Of a DNA stretch of 64,000 nt, positions 1 to 62,165 are shown piece by piece. Below the pieces are notes generated by a model. It made no database searches, was not told the DNA's origin, and was given only the letters and a program-made list of their open reading frames with translations. Within the stretch, counting starts at the first letter, position 1. Each line of letters opens with the position of its first letter. Position numbers and translations under genes: made by a program. The DNA is from Eleginops maclovinus (lineage: Eukaryota; Chordata; Actinopteri; Perciformes; Eleginopidae): the NCBI RefSeq assembly GCF_036324505.1, contig NC_086356.1:18971528-19035527 (forward strand), written 5' to 3'.

Positions 1-23
1 TTATCATACACAGATTCTGTTGA

Positions 24-1646
<1,623 letters not shown>

Positions 1647-1847
1647 CTGTTTCCACGGCAGCATGCCTCATCACTGGGGTCAGTCTCCTCTCTAAGGACA
1701 TGCTTATGCAAAAATTAATTGAAATAATTTCAGTGTCTAATATAAAATGCTGCTGCGGGGTGTGTTCTAATGAGGCTTCTCTTTCTCTGCAGGTTATTCA
1801 CTATGGGAGACAATATAGGGAACCTCTTTTACCCAGGGAACATGTTA

Positions 1848-1985
1848 CCCTTTACCGGGGGGAAGGGTCTGCCTGCTGAGGGGAGGGAAGGGGTGCGGAC
1901 CCTTCCCCGGCCTGAAGGAAGGGGTGGGAGGGAGGTGGTAGCTGCAGTGCTCGGTGCCCCCATGCACAGGCAAGGGGGGGAAAGG
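1848..1985 (+). other. G-rich, hairpin and G-quadruplex-prone patch in tnpo1 3' UTR
   Basis: Many G3-G4 runs (for example 1879-1893 and 1917-1933) stand out against AT-rich surroundings. GGGAAGGG and CCCTTCCC about seven bases apart near 1884-1907 can form a stem. Confidence 0.55.
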
Positions 1986-2823
1986 GACTGCCAAAACAAC
2001 CTTATCACGGGAGGAAAATTCATGTTATCACATCTCAATCAGAAATATAGAAATCCTTTTTTGTTTTTCTACAATTAATCCCCAAACGTGTTTTTACCTG
2101 AAGTGCTTAAAAGAAATGTAAGCAAAACAGGAAGCTCTGTAAAGCATTTGCTCTTTAATTTGGGTACAAAAGTGTTTTTCAGAGCAGATACACATTTATT
2201 ATCATGTCAGGTAATGGCATATGGTAGTTTTAAACCTTACAAAATTCTACAAGTTTAGTAGAATTGCTGTTCTTTAAAGAATGGAGAACTTAAGGGATTT
2301 TCCCTTAATGCTAGGACAGCTTAAAGCTAATAAAGCATCTTATTGGATCCCACTCTGGAGAACATAATTTGACACCGCTGCATATCACCAAGAATAAGTT
2401 ATCACCCTTATAGTTATCCGATTTTTTAAATATTTCTCATTTTTATCAGGGCAAAAGCTGTCAAAAATGGCACTGGAGAGCACAAGGTTTTCTTTAAAAA
2501 AGCAGCTTTTCTGGGAATAGGTAGCATGCTTTTATCGTTTGTGAAAAGCTGTGGAACATTAGTGGTGTGTGTTGCGTTTGACAGCTGTCATTGCCCCGTG
2601 ATGAGGTTCCCCTTCAACCTTGTTGTTTATCTATTTACAGTACTTTTGTTTGGTTTTCCTCTACCAGAGAATTACGGCAAACAGATGTAATGTAGCATGA
2701 CTGGGTTTAAACTCCAAATGTAAGGAACTCTGTCAAACCTTGGCTGTGATGTAGCGTGGGAGTGAATTTGGTCTTGTGGCGTGAATGTGACATTCATCAG
2801 AAAAGCTTTAGACGCTTTACAAT

Positions 2824-2992
2824 CCTTTATATTGTATGAAACATGGAGGAAACACCACAACGACACGAATCCCGTCTTAGTGATTTTTTTTTTTTGGCTG
2901 TCAGAACCTTGCAGTCCATCGGATGAATGTTCAATATGTTAATGTACCGGAGTTTTCTTCTTGGTTGTTCGGCTTCTTATGCTCAAAGCATG
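2824..2992 (+). repeat. Copy of the 5' end of the LINE at 5296, without its coding body
   Basis: About 169 bp matching 5296-5458 with few differences (a longer T run, a few substitutions, a small indel at the right end). Homology starts at cctttatattgtatg and ends at ctcaaagcatg on both. The second copy continues straight into the LINE endonuclease reading frame; this one does not. Confidence 0.85.
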
Positions 2993-3844
2993 ATCTTGAG
3001 GGTGACTGTATAATGTTTTGGGTGGTTGTGTTTTGTGGGGTACTTTCATCTCTTGCATGTTGGTGGCCCCTCACAGCCCAACATATATTGGGGAGGGGAT
3101 TATGGGGAGGGGGAGGGGAGCTTTAATTAAAAGTACATAGTAACCATTAATGTATTGCAACACTGGGACTTTTATAACTTCACATACATGTTGCTGGAGT
3201 GTTCTCCCTAAACGTTTACCCCATAGCTGGATGTATAGTTTTGAAATACTGTGAAACTACAACATGTTATTGTCTCTGGTTGTTTTGCGCTGTTATATTT
3301 TATAAAAGTGTGTAAGTGTTCAGATAGCCTGAATGTATTCCATGATGGGTTGGAGAGATAGTAAGATTTTTTTTATTTTGTTTTTTTTATATGCCCTGCC
3401 AGTCATTTTTCCTCTGCTGGCCAGAGTAATAACTGCAGTATTTTAACCCTTCGCGATGCACAGGACATTTTTCAAATTTAAAAGGCAAGTGCTTGAAATT
3501 GATGATGTAGCCGAACCCTTCAGAATATGACCTTAGCATGACCGGGTAATTAATTAAGTATTGCTGCTAAAATTTATTTACCTAATGCAATAAGTGATGT
3601 AATGGGGTTATGCGCTTTTGAAAGTGTCTTAGATAACACAACTTTAACATTTTATAACTGATCTCTTAGATTTAACATTAATATAAGGTAAACACTGAAT
3701 ACAGGATATAATGCATCATGGAATACAGAGGCAAATACTTGTATGTGCCACATCATTTTGTGTTTTGAAGTGATTTTGTTTGTCACATTCCAGCTGTTTG
3801 GCATGCAAAAAAAGAGGAGTAATCATAGCTTGATGGTGTGTGTG

Positions 3845-3876
<32 letters not shown>

Positions 3877-4603
3877 CACGCGCGCACGGTCCTGGTATTC
3901 TTTCATTGAGGGAGTGTAGGTGTTTAAAACACACGCAGAACCATTACTGTGCTGAATTTCTGACTTGACTGCTGCTATACATTGTAGTTGTGTTTCACTA
4001 CTTGAATATGTGTTTCTATGTGTTAACCTCAGGTTGTCTGTGTCCAGTGTTACTTGTTATCATTTCCCCCCCATGTGTATGCCTTCATGCATCTCCTCTC
4101 TACTACTAAAGATTAGTAAATCTCTCGCCCTTCATATTAAAGATGGGTAAACAAGGGTGTTAGTTGACATTAATCGTATATTTGTGCAACACTGCTAGCT
4201 GTCAAATGTGATTACAGTTACAAGGCAGGGGGAAGAATAAAATGGTTACATACTTCATGTACTTTTGTCAGAAAATGATTGTTTTGAGACTATGGTTAAT
4301 ATTTAGTGTAATGTGTACACAATGCCTTGAGAGCAAATACGTTGAGGTGTTTTTCAATAGATATACTGTATCTAAAGAAACAGTAACACCTCATTTAAAA
4401 GCAAAGAAATAGGATGACAACTCATAAAGATAATGTTATAAGCATAATTTGCAAACATCAGTTCGACTTTCTATCAAGCTTTACTGAAAATTTGTATTTT
4501 ATAAAAGCGCCCACCAATATTAAGGAATGTCTTGTCAAAGATCTCCTGTATTCTTATTTAGCCTTCAAACCTGATTAGACTATCTGCCTTCATCTTTTTT
4601 GCT

Positions 4604-4609
4604 AATAAA
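4604..4609 (+). terminator. Upstream candidate poly(A) signal AATAAA (tnpo1)
   Basis: AATAAA hexamer within the AT-rich tnpo1 3' UTR. The downstream GT-rich element is weaker than for the signal at 4814. Confidence 0.35.
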
Positions 4610-4813
4610 AGCAAAACTTAATTTTGATAGACATGATTTGATTTTTTTTTTTTAAATAAGCTGCTGAAATAAAAAAAAAGTAATACTTTTGGGGCCACCA
4701 AATATTTTGGATCATGCAAAGAATCTATATTGTACTGTAGTAATTTTGTAATATTTGTAAGATGATATAGTGGATGTGACTGGTTACCATTGCTTGAATC
4801 TGTACATTGTTCC

Positions 4814-4819
4814 AATAAA
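4814..4819 (+). terminator. Probable poly(A) signal AATAAA (tnpo1)
   Basis: AATAAA, followed within 20-40 nt by a GT-rich stretch (ggggtctgtgtctt). It fits the end of the tnpo1 transcript before the LINE. Confidence 0.55.
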
Positions 4820-4840
4820 TTGTTTACATTATACAGGGGT

Positions 4841-5295
4841 CTGTGTCTTATGTTCTCAAGGTGTAGAGCATTTATTTTCCTGCAGCTGCACACACATGAA
4901 GAAGAGGAGGAACAAACTCATGTCGAGTAATCTCTAACATTTTGTACAATAGGTATTTTAAACATGTTTTTTGTATAGGTCACCCTTCTTGTTACAAGGG
5001 CGAAGATTTAAAATGTCCCACCCTCTTTTCTTTCGATCCATGTCAGTTATTAATTAGGCCAACAACATTATTAAATAGTTATTTACTGTACAAGAACAAG
5101 CTCCCCCTACAGTAGGTGTCATACATGCATTAAGATGGAAAGCAAACATTTGTCATCAAGTTGTTGGCCACCACAAACACTGATTTCCCATTAATTGTCC
5201 AAACGCACCTCACTGTTTTAAAAGCTGTAACAATAAAGTGTCAAGAAAGCCACCAGCACTCTGACATTTCTCTGATTTCTGTTTGTTTGAATACT
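4841..5295. other. Intergenic DNA, nothing recognised
   Basis: AT-rich, no coding or RNA signal seen. Lies between the presumed tnpo1 end and the LINE. Confidence 0.5.
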
Positions 5296-5429
5296 CCTTT
5301 ATATTGTATGAAACACGGAGGAGACACCACAACGACACAAATCCCGTCTTAGTGATTTTTTTTTGGCTGTCAGAACCTTGCAGTCCATCGGATGAATGTT
5401 CAATATGTTAATGTCCCGGAGTTTTCTTC

Positions 5430-6863
5430 TTGGTTGTTCGGCTTGTGCTCAAAGCATGCTCGAAGCTGGCTTTGGGGACGTGGAACGTCACCTCTCTGGG
5501 GGGGAAGGAGCCAGATCTTGTGCAGGAGGTGGAGCGTTACCAGTTGGATCTGGTGGGGCTCACCTCTACGCACAGCGTCGGCTCTGGAACCTTACTTCTT
5601 GATAGGGGTTGGACTCTATTGTTCTCCGGAGTTGCCCAAGGTGTGAGGCGCCGAGCGGGTGTGGGAATACTCACAAGCCCCCGGTTGAGTGCCGCTTTGT
5701 TGGAGTTTACCCCCGTGGACGCGAGGGTCGCCTCCCTCTGCCTGCGGGTCATGGGGGGGAAAACTCTGACTGTTGTGTGTGCTTACGCACCAAACAGCAG
5801 TTCAGAGTATTCGGCCTTCTTGGAGACCCTGAAAAGAGTCCTGTATGGGGCTCCTGAAGGGGACTCCTTAGTCTTGCTGGGAGACTTCAACGCACACGTT
5901 GGCAATGATGGGGACACTTGGAGGGGCGTGATTGGGAGGAACGGCCCCCCTGATCTGAACCGGAGTGGTGGTTTGTTACTGGACTTCTGTGCTAGTCATG
6001 GATTGGCCATAACAAACACCATGTTCGAACATAAGGATGCTCATAAGTGTACGTGGTACCAGAGCACCCTAGGCAGAAGGTCCATGATCGATTTTGTTAT
6101 CGTATCATCGGACCTGAGGCCGCATGTTTTGGACACTCGGGTGAAGAGAGGGGCGGAGTTGTCAACTGATCACCATCTGGTGGTGGGTTGGGTCGAGTGG
6201 CAGGGGAAGCCTCTGGACAGACCTGGGAAGCCCAAACGTGTAGTGCGGGTGAACTGGGAACGTCTGGTGGAATCCCAAGTCCAGGAGGCCTACAACTCAC
6301 AGCTCCGGCGGAGCTTCTCAGGCATCCCTGTGGAGGCTGGGGACATTGAACCAGAGTGGGTGTTAATCAAAGTCTCTATTGCTGAAGCTGCGGTGGGGAG
6401 CTTCGGTCTCAAGGTCTTATGTGCCTCAAGGGGCGGTAACCCTCGACCCTCGTGGTGGACACCGGTGGTCAGGGAAGCCGTCCGACTGAAGAAGGAGGCC
6501 TTCCGGGATATGTTATTCCTGGGTACTCCTGACGCAGTTACAAGGTATCATCAAGCCCAAAGGGCAGGAGCCTCAGCTGTGGCCGAGGCAAAGCAGCGGG
6601 TGTGGGAGAAGTTCGGAGAAGCCATGGAGAAGGACTTCCGGTCGGCACCAAAGTTGTTCTGGAAAACCGTCCGACACCTCAGGAGGGGGAAGCAGGGAAC
6701 CATCCAAGCTGTGTACAGTAAGGATGGGACGCTGTTGACTTCAACTGATAGTGTGTTAGGGCGGTGGAAGGAACACTTTGAGGAACTCCTGAATCCGACA
6801 ACTCCACCCTCTATGTTAGAGGTGGAGCTGGAGTATGAAGGGGGATCAACTCCAATATCATAG
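5430..6863 (+). pseudogene. LINE fragment 1: endonuclease and start of the RT linker
   Basis: Reads the endonuclease and connecting region for about 477 codons, then meets an in-frame TAG at 6861-6863; homologous sequence (GEVTDVVKQLHSGKAPGVDE) continues in the same frame straight after it. The true element start may lie upstream of the ATG at 5430. Confidence 0.85.
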
Positions 6864-7330
6864 GGGGAAGTCACTGATGTAGTCAAACAACTCCACAGTG
6901 GCAAAGCCCCGGGGGTGGATGAGATCCACCCAGAAATGCTGAAGGCTCTGGGTGTTGAGGGACTGTCATGGTTGACAGGTCTCATCAACATTGCGTGGAA
7001 GTCGGAAACAGTACCGAAGGAGTGGCAGACCGGGGTGGTGGTTCCTCTTTTTAGAAAGGGGGATCAGAGGGTGTGTGCCAATTACAGAGGCATCACATTA
7101 CTCAGCCTCCCCGGGAAGGTTTACTATAAGGTGCTGGAAAGGAGGGTCCGGCCGATTGTCGAACCTCAGATTGAGGAGCAACAATGCTGATTTCGTCCTG
7201 GTCGTGGAACGACGGACCAGCTTTTTACTCCCGCAAGGATCCTGGAGGGGGCCTGGGAGTACGCTCATCCGGTCTACATGTGCTTTGTGGATTTGGAGAA
7301 GGCGTATGACCGGGTTCCCAGGGAGATACT
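6864..7330 (+). pseudogene. LINE fragment 2: RT fingers and palm, N-terminal part
   Basis: Same frame as fragment 1. Contains KAPGVDEIHPEMLKALG and NYRGITLLSLPGKV, an in-frame TGA at 7188-7190 just before FRPGRGT, then CFVDLEKAYDRVP with a catalytic Asp. The frame is lost in the ctgtgggggtgc run near 7330. Confidence 0.85.
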
Positions 7331-7972
7331 GTGGGGGTGCTGCGGGAGTATGGGGTGAGGGGTTCTCTACTCAGGGCCATCCAATCTCTGTACTCCCAAA
7401 GCGAGAGCTGTGTCCGGGTCCTCGGCAGCACATCGGAGCGATTTCCGGTGAGGGTTGGCCTCCGCCAGGGCTGCGCTTTGTCACCAATCTTGTTTCTGAT
7501 ATTCATGGACAGGATTTTGAGGCGTAGTCGTGGTGGAGTGGGTCTGCAGTTCGGTGGGCTAAGGATTACACCACTGCTTTTTGCAGATGATGCAGTCCTA
7601 ATGGCTTCATCCGTCTGTGACCTTCAGCACTCACTGGATTGGTTCGCGGCCGAGTGTGAAGCGGCTGGGATGAGGATCAGCACCTCCAAATCTGAGGCCA
7701 TGGTTCTCAGCATGAAACCGATGGACTGTCCTCTCCAGGTAGGGAATGAGGCCTTACCCCAAGTGAAGGAGTTCAAGTATCTCGGGGTCTTGTTCTCGAG
7801 TGAGGGAACAATGGAGCGTGAGATGGGCCGGAGAATCGGAGCAGCGGGAGCGGTACTGCAGTCACTTTACCGCACTGTTGTGACGAAAAGAGAGCTGAGC
7901 CAGAAGGCAAGGCTCTCTGTCTACCGCGCCATTTTCGTTCCTACCCTCATGGTCATGAAGGATGGGTCATGA
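7331..7972 (+). pseudogene. LINE fragment 3: RT palm and thumb
   Basis: Shifted by one base relative to fragment 2. Reads GVLREYGVRGSLL, GLRQGCALSPILF, LLFADDAVLM and EFKYLGVLFSSEG; ends early at TGA 7970 because of a lesion in the conserved region before VMTER. Confidence 0.85.
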
Positions 7973-8355
7973 CCGAAAGAATGAGATCGCAGTTAAAAGC
8001 GGTCAAAATGGGATTTCTCCGCAGGGTGGCTGGCATCTCCCTTAGGGATAGGGTGAGAAGTTCAGTCATTCGGGAGGAACTCGGAGTAGAACCGCTGCTC
8101 CTTCGCATTGAAAGGAGCCAGATGAGGTGGTTCGGGCACCTAGTGAGGATGCCACCTGGGCGCCTCCCTAGGGAGGTGTTCCAGGCACGTCCAGCTGGGA
8201 AGAGACCAAGGGGTAGACCTAGGACCAGGTGGAGGGATTATATCTCTTCGCTGGCCTGGGAGCGCCTTGGAATCCCCCAGTCAGAGCTGGCTGATGTGGC
8301 CAGGGAAAGGAAAGTTTGGGGCTCTCTGCTGGAGCTGTTACCTCCGCGACCCTGA
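7969..8355 (+). pseudogene. LINE fragment 4: C-terminal domain
   Basis: Resumes after the second frameshift with MTERMRSQLKAVKMGFLRR, RVRSSVIREELGVEPLLL and GRPRTRWRDYISSLAWERL, and ends LLPPRP followed by TGA. This is the usual C-terminus of this fish LINE family. Confidence 0.85.
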
Positions 8356-8386
8356 CGGATACGTGGGAGAAGATGGATGGATGAAT

Positions 8387-8990
8387 ACTTGTAATACCTA
8401 TCCGTATAGAACTGATTGCAAACGTGTAAGGACACATATTGAATGTTATAAAAAAAATGGGCCCTTATTAAATATGTTTAAGGAATAATTCATACTCTTT
8501 TCCTCTGACGTTAATATGTTATTTTCTTTTTTAATCTTCTAATAATTATTTAAAATATATATTTTGAGCCTTGATTTAGAAAATTATTCTCGGCAAAAAT
8601 AATATCTCAACAAGCCTAGCTGTTAAACGCTGTGCTAAATGATTTAATGCACACCTGCATAAAACACATCTGAATTATTAGAGGATTAAAGAGGACATTT
8701 TCCCCACTTGTGTTCACTGCTGGTTGGACAATTAAATAATATATGTGATTTAATAAACAATATTGGTATTTCATATATTTCACTGGTCTGGCACATGTTT
8801 ATTTTCTTTTTATATGTTTAAGTTAATGCCAGATATTTATCGGCTAATTCGCAGCTTTTTTCTGCTCAATATGCCTCTGAAACATGTTAAGCCTAAATGA
8901 GTACAGGAGTTTACTCGAAACACATGAAGGCAGCATTTAACCGCACTAGTGTTAATGCGCCATTGGAGGCGCTATTTCTTCCACAAAATG
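8387..8990. other. Intergenic AT-rich DNA, nothing recognised
   Basis: No ORF with coding character. It is the distal upstream region of fcho2. Confidence 0.5.
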
Positions 8991-9196
8991 TAAACGGGAA
9001 GAAGCCATAGGGGAGAGAGACGCAATACAGACGGGTGGAGGTGGAGTCTTTAGGTGGGGAGGGAGAAGAAAGGGGAGAGGAGGAAAACGGGGAAAGGCAG
9101 ATACAACAGAAACAGGGGGAGAACGGTGGATGATTTACGCTTTAAAAGTTCCCTTACAACACATTTAAGAGTTGCGGCGAAGAGGAATAAAACAAG
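8990..9196 (+). promoter_or_regulatory. fcho2: fcho2 5' UTR and proximal promoter region (inferred)
   Basis: Strongly purine-rich (GGGAGA and GAGG runs, ~9010-9125) and more GC-rich than the flanks, directly before the first coding exon. No TATA box is evident. It contains a 12-codon upstream ORF (ATG 9130 to TAA 9166-9168). The transcription start cannot be placed from sequence. Confidence 0.45.
9130..9168 (+). other. Short upstream ORF in the fcho2 leader
   Basis: ATG at 9130, 12 codons, TAA at 9166. It ends 28 nt before the fcho2 ATG and would be translated only if transcription starts upstream of it. Confidence 0.4.
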
Positions 9197-59739
<50,543 letters not shown>

Positions 59740-59841
59740 AGTGACCCACTACTCAAGAAATCAAATCTTGTTAGACACAAAAGGCTTCCTGAACCTCTGG
59801 ATCCATCTGAGCTTTTGCCCGGGTGGCGAAAATTTCACTAC

Positions 59842-59847
59842 AATAAA
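59842..59847 (+). terminator. Candidate proximal poly(A) signal AATAAA (fcho2)
   Basis: About 100 nt after the stop codon; a second AATAAA follows at 59883-59888. Confidence 0.4.
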
Positions 59848-61050
59848 ACAGCACTGAGTATTGAACACTGTTAAAAAGAAAGAATAAAAGAAGACAAGCT
59901 TTCAGGAAATGTGTAGATATGAAGTCTAATAATGCTTTCTGATCAACTCACTTTTGTATAGTCAGAAACAATTTATGAATTAGATATAAATCTATATTGT
60001 ATTTGAAATCAGAAAAAAAAAGTGCACTAACAATCTTTCACATGCTCTTCTTCCTCTTATAGTCTTTTCTCAAGAGCCTATAGGGAATATAAAACAAAAC
60101 CATGTCTGCGTGGAAGAAAATAATCTGCTCTTTCCTCTTTCTCTGTGAACTGTAAATATTAACACTGATTATTCTGCTCAACCAGCTCTGACTCAACGCT
60201 CAAATCAGTTTTGTTTACTGAACCTTTCTCCTTTCATGATTTGTCTTTTTCTCATCACGTGCAATGAAGCAATGAAGGTATAATCTGTCTTCAACACACA
60301 CTCACACTATGGCACAAGCTTGATTTCTTAAAACAACATTCAAGTGCTTTTTAACAAATGCAAAAGATCTGACCTCAGTGCCTCCTCTTATACTGTGGAT
60401 CAAGAGGCAAACAACGTGTTGATGATTTACCCACATCTGGGTAGGTTTGAATCACCCCTCGTGGGGTCTGGGATCAGTGGGATCTTTTTAAAATTCAATA
60501 TTTTTCCCCTTTTCAGTCATGGCTTGTATTTTTACAATTCTTAAGCCATTCATTTTTATACTTTTGGACTGTAAAACATTGTGTCAAATGTTAGTTGCTT
60601 TAAAAAAAATGAATCAAGGGAGATTACCCCAAATAACTTGCAGCCCTTTTTTTTAAACTGGTGTTTTTTTTTATGAACTTTGGTGCCCTATCAATGGGGA
60701 AATGTGCCTGAATCTAACTTTTCTCTCGTCTTTTTTTGTATACTACAGCACAGTCAATGAAACAGCACCAACTATGTGCCAGTTGTCTTTTTTTACTCCT
60801 ACTTTTAGGATGTTGAAGGGAAAAATCTCCTCTTTTTACAACTGTCTTCCAGCAATGAATGAGTAATATTGGCCTTCTTTGATTGAGTTTAATCATCAGA
60901 CTGTTTTATACCTTGTCTTTTTGACTTTTATCCCTCTCTCACTCACGATGTTAGTGAGCAGAAGCACAATAAGGCCAAATTAAAGATGGAAATGCCTTAT
61001 CGTTTTGACACGGAGTAATCCTGTGTTGTGGTTAGAAATTGTGACACAAT

Positions 61051-61163
61051 ACTGCCATTGCCCTGTGATACATTACTGGCCTGCCTTTCACCCAGTGCAT
61101 GCTGGGATAAGCCTCTTTAAACCATAAACAGCACAAGTAGGTATAGAAAATGGATGGATGGAT
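61051..61163 (+). mobile_element. SINE-like fragment ending in GGATGGATGG
   Basis: Reads ccctgtgatacattactggc, gcctttcacccagtgcatgc, tgggataagc and aaaatggatggatggatgg, the order of a common fish repeat. Its 3' end resembles that of the RTE LINE at 8386. Confidence 0.7.
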
Positions 61164-62127
61164 GGGAATTGGTGGACTTGGTGCTTCATTTATGTCTTTT
61201 ACTAATGAAGGTTGCTGCTGTAGAGGCTGCTGTACTTCTTGATGGAGTACTTGTATGTATTTCATTGTCTCGAACATGTAATGATCCTTGAATTGGTTAA
61301 AATGCTGGTATGTGTGGAGATGTAGTCAGTTGCGTATAAGCTGTGATGAAAATTGATGACACTTTTTTAGGGCAGGAGTTTCTAACACTGTGCCTCATTT
61401 GGCCAGCTGACCTCTTGGATAGGATTTTAGAAAATAACTTTTCACATCTGGCTTTTTTTTACTATCAGCCATAGAAAAAGCTTATTCTAACCTGTATGGC
61501 AGGTCATTTAAGCTCATATCCATACTTGATGTCTCAAATGATCATTTATTTGATTTCATTCTTCATATCATTGCCAGTTTAGTAGAATTCTGGTGAACGA
61601 TTCAAGCCTTTATTCATATTCTAGAGGTAAACAATAATCCTTAAGTGGCTGATGGAAATATCAATTTAAGTCTGTTATGCTGAAATGGTGTATCTCACTC
61701 TGAACTTTAACCAGGTGTTTGAAACGAATGAGTTTACACACAAATCCCACAATTGTAGCACCAGACATTAGTACAGTGAGACATCAGCATGTAGCTCTGT
61801 GTTTCCCTTTATTAAGTATACCTGTGGTTTCAAGAGCCAAATGCATGAAAAAAAAAAGGAAACAGATTTCATGCTCAGTATTAGCAAGCTGGTTCTTGCT
61901 CTCCTAACAAAAAGTACAAAACAAACTAAAGAGGCTCCTTCTTTCGTCACTTTCACATCCTTTCTTTCTTTATGTTGTATTGGACAGAGTTTAAAGAGAA
62001 CATTATTGTGTAAATGATTCTCATAAATTGTACATTTTTACCAATATCTCAGCCACTTTTTGTCTCAACTTTATGATTTCTCATTGTGCTTGTATTAAAT
62101 GTGTAATATATGAATATATACAAATAT

Positions 62128-62133
62128 ATTAAA
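62128..62133 (+). terminator. Candidate distal poly(A) signal ATTAAA (fcho2)
   Basis: Followed within 10-30 nt by ggtgttctgtgtgtttct, a good GT-rich downstream element. Confidence 0.45.
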
Positions 62134-62165
62134 ATAACTAAAGGTGTTCTGTGTGTTTCTTTTAG

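Larger units (their letters stand above)
1647..4840 (+). other. tnpo1: tnpo1 3' UTR (probable), with a probable UTR intron 1679-1792
   Basis: No coding signal follows the stop. A donor-like GG|gtcagt at 1679 and a strong acceptor (ctttctctgcag) ending at 1792 suggest a 3' UTR intron, with the long last exon running from 1793. The AT-rich stretch ends near a poly(A) signal at 4814 followed by a GT-rich element. It contains a G-rich, hairpin-prone patch (1848-1985), a short GT microsatellite (~3836-3876) and a LINE-5'-end-like segment (2824-2992). The UTR extent is inferred, not seen. Confidence 0.6.
5296..8386 (+). mobile_element. RTE-clade (Rex3/RTE-like) LINE, nearly full length, inactivated
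   Basis: A single-ORF non-LTR retrotransposon with a 5' leader (5296-~5460), an apurinic-type endonuclease (motifs [29 protein letters not shown]), a reverse transcriptase (NYRGITLLSLPGKV, CFVDLEKAYDRVP, GLRQGCALSPILF, LLFADDAVLM) and a C-terminal region ending LLELLPPRP. The 3' end is a short UTR closing on GGATGGATG, as in fish RTE elements. The FADD catalytic pair (~7580-7591) is intact. The frame is broken by TAG at 6861, TGA at 7188 (where relatives have Gly), a one-base loss in a G run near 7330 and a lesion near 7948-7970, so it cannot move itself. Family placement comes from remembered protein similarity. Confidence 0.9.
59740..62165 (+). other. fcho2: fcho2 3' UTR (extent inferred)
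   Basis: No coding signal. Candidate poly(A) signals AATAAA at 59842 and 59883, and ATTAAA at 62128 followed by a GT-rich element, leave short and long forms possible. A short RTE-related SINE end lies at 61051-61163. Confidence 0.45.

Noticed and set aside
1770..2078. 102-codon frame after the tnpo1 stop
   Set aside because: Lies in the tnpo1 3' UTR over a G-rich patch; peptide is low-complexity Gly/Arg and unlike any domain I know.
3716..3934. Minus-strand frame with His-Thr runs
   Set aside because: Caused by a short GT microsatellite.
5537..7506. Minus-strand frames (5537-5752, 6097-6300, 6551-6991, 7225-7506)
   Set aside because: Shadows of the RTE LINE coding strand.
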